A stretch of 5,587 nucleotides of DNA from JADKIH01 sp964486655. GTDB taxonomy: Bacteria > Bacteroidota > Bacteroidia > AKYH767-A > 2013-40CM-41-45. Below the pieces are notes generated by a model, which had not been told where the DNA came from, made no database searches, and saw only the letters and a list, made by a program, of their open reading frames with translations. The stretch lies in contig CAZAON010000079.1 of NCBI GenBank assembly GCA_964486655.1, positions 1 to 5,587 of the forward strand, in the 5' to 3' direction. A program made the translations under genes and the position numbers. Numbering within the stretch: the first letter of the stretch is position 1; each line of letters starts with the position of its first letter. Below are positions 1 to 3,669 of this stretch, piece after piece.

Positions 1-530
1 GCATATGATATTTTCCTCCAGAATGAGTCAGCTATTTCCCCGAAAATTGGATTCGCGAAGTAATACAGAAAATAAAAAATCAAAGCTATCCCTGCAGGCA
101 AAACACTGTGTCGAAGTATACGAAGTGATTTATACACGCGCGGAAATTTTTTCAATTCTTCATTCCTTCCTGCTAAAACCTGCATCGGTACTTTAAAGAA
201 ACTACTAACAATATGTAAAAATGCATACGTAACGGTCCTCAATTGAGACTCATGTATGAATGCAACCATCAGCAGAAATGAAATTATATGAGCGAATTTT
301 GATTCGAAGGAATTAAAGACTACGACAGAAACAGCCGTTAGCAAAGTGCCGGCCAGGGTTATCTGCACATTAATTGTACGGAATGCTTCTCGATACTGTA
401 AAAACAGATTAACTATCAATACCGTGGCAAACAACGATAAATTCAGTCCGAAATCTTCTCTCCAGAAAAAGAAATTGTAAATGATCAGCGAGATGATAAA
501 TGCAATTCTTCTGAGATTGTTTGTTTTCAT
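1..530 (-). CDS. DUF4173/DUF4153-like polytopic membrane protein (partial, C-terminus beyond left edge)
   Basis: An open frame runs on the minus strand from an ATG at 530-528 to the left edge: 176 complete codons and no stop. The protein begins MKTNNLRRIAFIISLIIYNF and is strongly hydrophobic, with likely membrane helices near residues 8-24, 31-46, 57-73, 80-93, 98-118 and 142-160. Recognisable stretches are FFWREDFGLNLSLF (21-34), a helix containing LAGTLLTAVSVVVFNS (59-74), and YFANPIFGEIAD (157-168). This order resembles the Bacteroidota membrane proteins annotated as DUF4173 or DUF4153 domain proteins, whose function is unknown. The resemblance is from memory, so the family name is moderately secure; the membrane nature is clear. 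The ATG lies 6 nt after the stop of the upstream membrane gene, in the same frame, so the two are probably co-transcribed. A GTG at 533-531 is an alternative start. No Shine-Dalgarno box is visible, as is common in Bacteroidota. Confidence 0.8.
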   Translation of the reverse strand, partial: MKTNNLRRIAFIISLIIYNFFFWREDFGLNLSLFATVLIVNLFLQYREAFRTINVQITLAGTLLTAVSVVVFNSFESKFAHIISFLLMVAFIHESQLRTVTYAFLHIVSSFFKVPMQVLAGRNEELKKFPRVYKSLRILRHSVLPAGIALIFYFLYYFANPIFGEIADSFWRKISY

Positions 531-536
531 CACTAA

Positions 537-1040
537 TTATTTTGAGGTTTGGTTAGATTGAAGTTTTTCTAAAGTATGAATGTCCCGGCGCGCAATCAGC
601 AATGGAATCAATCCGATTACTCCGAATGAACAATCTATAAGCTGATGGAAAAACGGAATTCCGCGATAATGACCTGCAATAATTGCCAATGGAAATATCA
701 ATACACAATTGATAATGCCCCAGTTGATAACCCACTTGTTGCGGACCGGATCACGAAGCGGACCAATAAATGCTATTGCAATTACTATATGTGCGAATGC
801 CAGCCAATCGGTACCATAGGCCATGAACGAATATTTATTTCCGGTTTCATGCACTCCTTCATACACCTTTTGAATCCATTCCCGGAAAATTTCAGGGAAC
901 CAGTCTATGTGCGCATTAAGCCAGCTTAATTCGGTCTCAATCGGAAATACCGTAACCCCGCTTATAAATAAAGCGATCATGAAAAAAACTATACAAAAGT
1001 AAATACGACGACGGAGTCGTTTTGCTTCCATGGGTTCCAC
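537..1040 (-). CDS. conserved four-helix membrane protein of unknown function
   Basis: A 167-residue integral membrane protein with likely helices at about 13-32, 76-94, 103-123 and 132-150. Basic clusters KRLRRR (7-12), RDPVRNK (96-102) and RRD (151-153) fit the positive-inside rule with both termini cytoplasmic, so residues 33-75 form a roughly 40-residue outer loop rich in Trp and Glu. Polar residues sit in or beside the helices: GTDWLAFAH (76-84), GHYRGIPFFHQLIDCSFG (123-140). Their His, Asp and Cys could serve an active or binding site, but this is inference. The sequence resembles uncharacterised Bacteroidota membrane proteins, and I cannot assign a function. The longest frame begins with GTG at 1040-1038; an ATG three codons later (1031-1029) is equally plausible, and neither has a clear ribosome-binding site. 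It is followed after 6 nt by the DUF4173-like gene, forming a likely two-gene operon. Its upstream side abuts the G-rich repeat array. Confidence 0.8.
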   Translation of the reverse strand: MEPMEAKRLRRRIYFCIVFFMIALFISGVTVFPIETELSWLNAHIDWFPEIFREWIQKVYEGVHETGNKYSFMAYGTDWLAFAHIVIAIAFIGPLRDPVRNKWVINWGIINCVLIFPLAIIAGHYRGIPFFHQLIDCSFGVIGLIPLLIARRDIHTLEKLQSNQTSK

Positions 1041-1066
1041 TCTAACGATAGGAAAGGGGGAATATT

Positions 1067-1327
1067 TTGGGGTCAGGGCTGCTAGTTTGGGGGATGTCTA
1101 TGAACGGGTTTCGGGTTTCGGGTTTCGGGTTTCGGGTTGGGGGTTGCAGGTTTGGGGAGATGTCTATGAACGGGTTTAGGGTTTCGGGTTTCGGGTTGGG
1201 GGTTGCTAATTTGGAGAGAGGTCTATGGTTCGGTTTCGGGTTTCGGGTTACGGGGTGGGGGTTGCAGGTTTGGGGAGATGTCTATGAGCGGGTTTCGGGT
1301 TACGGGTTACGGGTTGGGGGTTGGGTA
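1067..1327. repeat. nested G-rich minisatellite with GGGTTTC heptamers, about four units
   Basis: The plus strand holds a two-level tandem repeat. The inner level is the heptamer GGGTTTC, with variants GGGTTAC and GGGTTTA, in runs of about 3-4. The outer unit is heptamer run + GGGTTGGGGGTTGCAGG + a spacer with core ATGTCTATGA. Units are a partial lead-in (1067-1105), then 1106-1171 (66 bp, four GGGTTTC), 1172-1231 (60 bp), 1232-1289 (58 bp) and a terminal copy from 1290 that loses homology after about 1327. Spacer copies lie at 1086-1105, 1151-1171, 1210-1231 and 1269-1289, the third being the most diverged. Regularly spaced G-triplets make G-quadruplexes possible on the plus strand. The array starts 27 bp upstream of the GTG of the four-helix membrane gene. 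Long frames through it, such as 1067-1513 plus and 1248-1460 minus, are repeat translations (GFRVSGFGFRV and NPQPVTRNPKP types) and not genes. Confidence 0.93.
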
Positions 1328-1409
1328 TTTCAAACACCCGCTTTGAATTTGGTAATGGAAGTAAGCCTACGAGATGAAAAGAATTTATTCTTGGATGTAG
1401 TCGTTTGCT

Positions 1410-1449
1410 ACAAAAACAAAAAACGCATAAGGTTGCCCCCATGCGTTTT
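1410..1449 (-). terminator. intrinsic terminator with GCAA tetraloop, minus strand
   Basis: Read on the minus strand, AAAACGCAT (1449-1441) pairs perfectly with ATGCGTTTT (1428-1420). The stem continues inward through two G-U pairs (1440:1429, 1439:1430) and two G-C pairs (1438:1431, 1437:1432), closing on GCAA (1436-1433), a GNRA tetraloop. That gives 13 bp, followed immediately by TTTTTTGTTTTTG. On the plus strand the two wobbles become A-C mismatches and only a four-T tract follows, so the structure is built for minus-strand RNA. It would end the ettA transcript after a long 3' region, or a small RNA from the spacer, and would insulate the downstream membrane genes. Confidence 0.82.
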
Positions 1450-1475
1450 ATCATATACAACTATTGCTCTCTGTT

Positions 1476-1512
1476 CAATGTTGCATATCTGTACTATTAG
1501 ATGCATACATTG
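1476..1512. other. imperfect hairpin next to the terminator
   Basis: CAATGTTGCAT (1476-1486) is complementary to ATGCATACATTG (1501-1512), giving 6 + 5 bp with a single-base bulge and a 14-nt loop. An alternative fold pairs ATCT (1487-1490) with AGAT (1499-1502) to lengthen the stem at the cost of other bulges. It lies 27 nt from the terminator hairpin, upstream of it on the minus strand. It may be a structured part of the same transcript; its role is unknown. Confidence 0.5.
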
Positions 1513-1610
1513 AAAAAACGGTTGGGCGAAAGAGAAAAAAAAATCAAAAATTCTAAAGCGTCCTCATTTTCAGGCAAATAGTTTTGTCGCCGGATCATTT
1601 ATTCCAATAT

Positions 1611-1636
1611 TCCAGGATTCCATTAGTCCAGGATTC
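1611..1636. repeat. two direct copies of TCCAGGATTC, 16 bp apart
   Basis: TCCAGGATTC occurs exactly at 1611-1620 and 1627-1636, separated by CATTAG. It is preceded by the related ATTCCAATAT (1601-1610), so the stretch looks like a short, decayed tandem of ATTCCA/ATTCC-type units. The minus-strand translation gives NGILEYWN, a repeat-derived peptide and not evidence of a gene. Confidence 0.7.
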
Positions 1637-1696
1637 TAGGTTACGCTCTCCAGAAATGATAAAGTAAACCACACCCGCCCATTGTGTTCGCTCACA

Positions 1697-1711
1697 ACCC
1701 GAAACCTGCAC
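1697..1711 (-). repeat. isolated inverted scrap of the G-rich repeat family
   Basis: On the minus strand this reads TGCAGGTTTCGGGTT, combining the TGCAGGTTT block and the GGGTTTC-type heptamer found in the array at 1067-1327, but in the opposite orientation and about 370 bp away. The match is short, so common origin is likely but not certain. Confidence 0.5.
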
Positions 1712-1732
1712 TCCGATTCCTAAACGCCCTCG

Positions 1733-1772
1733 TAATTTGTAATTTGTAATTTGTAATTTGTAATTTGTAATT
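1733..1772. repeat. perfect TAATTTG heptamer array, 5.7 copies
   Basis: Five perfect TAATTTG units start at 1733, 1740, 1747, 1754 and 1761, followed by a partial TAATT (1768-1772). The 7-bp period makes every frame cycle through a seven-residue peptide (NYKLQIT on the minus strand), which explains the spurious ORFs overlapping it. It starts 28 bp past the ettA stop codon, so it is probably transcribed as part of the ettA 3' region. Confidence 0.95.
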
Positions 1773-1800
1773 CTCTCCGCTCCGGTGAATGCAGTAAAAA

Positions 1801-3480
1801 TCACCCTCTAACCAGACTCTTATACCGAATCCTGTGTGGCTGCACATCTCCCAGTCTCTGCTTCTTATTCTCTTCATACTCCGAGAAGTTTCCATCAAAG
1901 AAATAGACCTGGGAATCTCCTTCGAATGCCAATATGTGAGTAGCAATCCTGTCGAGGAACCATCTGTCGTGGGAAATAACGACTGCACAACCGGCAAAAT
2001 TTTCTAATGCTTCTTCCAAAGCGCGAAGGGTATTTACATCGATATCGTTCGTTGGCTCATCGAGCAACAGCACATTCGCACCCTGCTTTAAAGCGATTGC
2101 TAAATGCACGCGATTTCTTTCTCCACCCGATAGTACTTCAAGCTTCTTACTCTGATCGGTTCCGCTGAAATTAAATTTCGAAACGAATGCACGGGAGTTC
2201 AAAGCCTTTCCCGCAACCATCATTGTATCCGTTCCACCTGAGATAATTTCATAAACTGTCTTTCCCGGAACCAGGTCATCATGAGTCTGGTCGACATAAC
2301 CAATCTGTACCGTTTCTCCAACCTTGAATGTTCCATTGTCGGGCTTTTCCAGTCCCATGATCATTTTAAATAAGGTTGTCTTACCCGCACCGTTTGGTCC
2401 GATCACTCCGACGATCCCCGCCGGTGGCAAACTAAAGCTCAGGTTTTCAAATAAAACTTTATCTCCGTATGCTTTTGAAATTTTATCCGCTTCGATAACC
2501 ACACTTCCGAGTCGTGGTCCGGGCGGAATAAACAATTCGAGTTTTTCTTCTCTTTCTTTCTGATCCTCGTTCAACATTCTGTCATATGCCGCAATACGAG
2601 CCTTTGATTTAGCATGTCTTCCTTTAGGCGAAAGGCGAACCCATTCCAACTCTCGCTGTAATGTCTTCTGACGCTTACTTTCAGTCTTCTCTTCCTGTGC
2701 CAAACGATTCGACTTCTGTTCCAACCATGAAGAATAATTTCCTTTCCACGGAATACCTTCTCCCCTATCCAATTCGAGTATCCATCCCGCAACATTATCG
2801 AGGAAGTAACGATCGTGAGTTACTGCGATAACGGTTCCCTTATACTGTTTCAAATGCTGTTCAAGCCATAAAACCGATTCAGCATCGAGGTGATTCGTTG
2901 GCTCATCGAGTAATAAAATATCCGGCTCCTGTAACAACAATCTGCATAAGGCGATTCTTCTTTTTTCTCCTCCCGAAAGATGTTCAATCTTCGCTTCCGG
3001 ATCGGGACAACGCAATGCATCCATTGCAATCTCGATCTTATTGTCAATCTCCCACCCGCCTGCAGCATCGATTGCATCCTGAACGACTCCCTGTCTTTCG
3101 ATCAGTTTGTTCATAGCATCATCGCTCATCGGTTCTGCGAATTTGTTATTGATCTCTTCGAATTCCTTCAACAGGTCAACTACCTTTTGAGCTCCTTCCA
3201 TTACGATCTCGCGGGCTGTCTTTGTATGGTCGAAGTCAGGCTCCTGCGAAAGATATCCTACCGAATATCCCGGGGAGAATACCACATCGCCATTGTAAGA
3301 TTTTTCGATTCCTGCTATGATTTTGAGGAGTGTCGATTTTCCGGCACCGTTTAATCCTAAAATGCCGATTTTTGCTCCATAATAGAAGGATAAGTAAATA
3401 TCTTTCAAAACCTGCTTTTGCGGAGGGAAGATCTTGCTGACTCCCACCATCGAAAAGATGATCTTTTTATCGTCTGCCAT
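1801..3480 (-). CDS. ettA: energy-dependent translational throttle protein EttA (ABC-F ATPase)
   Basis: A complete 559-residue soluble ABC-F protein, close to the 555 residues of E. coli EttA and colinear with it throughout. EttA binds the ribosomal E site and couples entry into elongation to the cell's ATP/ADP state. Domain 1 has Walker A GLNGAGKST (42-50), signature LSGGE (168-172), Walker B LLLDEP with catalytic Glu193, and the H-switch THDR (221-224). The arm insertion typical of EttA falls around 90-140. The inter-domain linker that contacts the P-site tRNA lies around 243-320 and keeps KGRHAKSKAR (286-294 region). Domain 2 has GPNGAGKTT (361-369), LSGGE (450-454), LLLDEPTND with Glu475, and SHDR (503-506). 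There is no membrane domain, so it is not a transporter. The conserved start fits ATG at 3480; the leader is A/T-rich without a Shine-Dalgarno box. It is transcribed divergently from the protease, and no terminator follows directly; the nearest is about 350 bp downstream. Confidence 0.97.
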   Translation of the reverse strand: MADDKKIIFSMVGVSKIFPPQKQVLKDIYLSFYYGAKIGILGLNGAGKSTLLKIIAGIEKSYNGDVVFSPGYSVGYLSQEPDFDHTKTAREIVMEGAQKVVDLLKEFEEINNKFAEPMSDDAMNKLIERQGVVQDAIDAAGGWEIDNKIEIAMDALRCPDPEAKIEHLSGGEKRRIALCRLLLQEPDILLLDEPTNHLDAESVLWLEQHLKQYKGTVIAVTHDRYFLDNVAGWILELDRGEGIPWKGNYSSWLEQKSNRLAQEEKTESKRQKTLQRELEWVRLSPKGRHAKSKARIAAYDRMLNEDQKEREEKLELFIPPGPRLGSVVIEADKISKAYGDKVLFENLSFSLPPAGIVGVIGPNGAGKTTLFKMIMGLEKPDNGTFKVGETVQIGYVDQTHDDLVPGKTVYEIISGGTDTMMVAGKALNSRAFVSKFNFSGTDQSKKLEVLSGGERNRVHLAIALKQGANVLLLDEPTNDIDVNTLRALEEALENFAGCAVVISHDRWFLDRIATHILAFEGDSQVYFFDGNFSEYEENKKQRLGDVQPHRIRYKSLVRG

Positions 3481-3669
3481 AGTATTGGTATAGATTTATT
3501 TTCTGTAAAAGGCAAAAGACTGCTTCATTCCCCGAATTCAGTCCTTTTTTGAGGCCGCAAATGTCGCAAAAAACCGCTAATTATTGGCGCAAAATGTCAG
3601 GTTTTTCAAAATACTGCAGCAACTAAGGGCCTTTTTCAAAGTATCATACTTTATCTATTGAAAAACTCT
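3481..3669. promoter_or_regulatory. divergent intergenic region between ettA and the protease gene
   Basis: These 189 bp must hold both promoters. I found no convincing TAnnTTTG/TTG Bacteroidota promoter on either strand. Visible structure: TTTTTCAAA at 3602-3610 and 3632-3640, exactly 30 bp apart and matching 11 of 12 bases when extended; CGCAAATGTC (3556-3565) and CGCAAAATGTC (3588-3598), 32 bp apart; a dyad at 3638-3652; and a weak hairpin (GACTG/CAGTC) followed by a T-run around 3518-3550 on the plus strand, whose purpose is unclear because no plus-strand gene ends there. Confidence 0.6.
3638..3652. promoter_or_regulatory. perfect 15-bp dyad, possible operator for the protease gene
   Basis: AAAGTAT-C-ATACTTT has perfect 7-bp arms around a single base. 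It ends 17 bp before the protease ATG and overlaps the second TTTTTCAAA repeat. This is a natural size and place for a dimeric regulator or a start-proximal RNA structure, but dyads of this length also occur by chance in A/T-rich DNA. The binding protein, if any, is unknown. Confidence 0.4.

Larger units (their letters stand above)
1328..1732. other. gene-free spacer between the two repeat arrays
   Basis: No frame here looks coding: the available ones either overlap repeats or encode unlikely compositions. The stretch contains a minus-strand terminator (1410-1449), an imperfect hairpin (1476-1512), a pair of TCCAGGATTC direct repeats (1611-1636) and an inverted scrap of the G-rich repeat (1697-1711). 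I searched by eye for tRNA-like cloverleaves and a GTTCRA T-loop and found none. It probably serves as the long 3' untranslated or spacer region between ettA and the membrane-gene pair, possibly with a small RNA. Confidence 0.7.

Noticed and set aside
645..929. 94-codon plus-strand frame opposite the four-helix membrane gene
   Set aside because: It is antisense to a convincing membrane protein with positive-inside topology and has no recognisable features.
1067..1327. CRISPR array
   Set aside because: Units are contiguous and nearly identical across their length, with internal microsatellites; there are no unique spacers of constant length and no cas genes.
1067..1327. Telomere-like end of a linear replicon or eukaryotic origin
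   Set aside because: One GGGTTTA unit matches plant-type telomere repeats, but the array is internal, short, mixed in sequence and flanked by bacterial genes.
1248..1460. 70-codon minus-strand frame ending in NPQPVTRNPKP-type peptide
   Set aside because: Its C-terminal half is the reverse translation of the heptamer array and its start overlaps the terminator hairpin.
1067..1513. 148-codon plus-strand frame through the G-rich repeat
   Set aside because: It begins at TTG, its first 85 or so residues are translated tandem repeat, and its end crosses a terminator and a hairpin. Composition is not protein-like and it resembles no known family.
1595..1997. Two minus-strand frames containing NYKLQITNYKLQ
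   Set aside because: The peptide is produced by the TAATTTG heptamer in any frame; one frame also overlaps the secure ettA gene.
2980..3354. 124-codon plus-strand frame inside ettA
   Set aside because: It lies wholly antisense to conserved EttA sequence, a shadow of codon bias.
1801..3480. Antibiotic-resistance ABC-F or ABC transporter ATPase
   Set aside because: Length, arm, linker and both ends align with EttA; there is no permease partner, and the resistance-type long linker extension is absent.
3518..3550. Plus-strand terminator between ettA and the protease
   Set aside because: The stem is short and mismatched, and no plus-strand gene ends upstream of it, so a terminator function is not supported.
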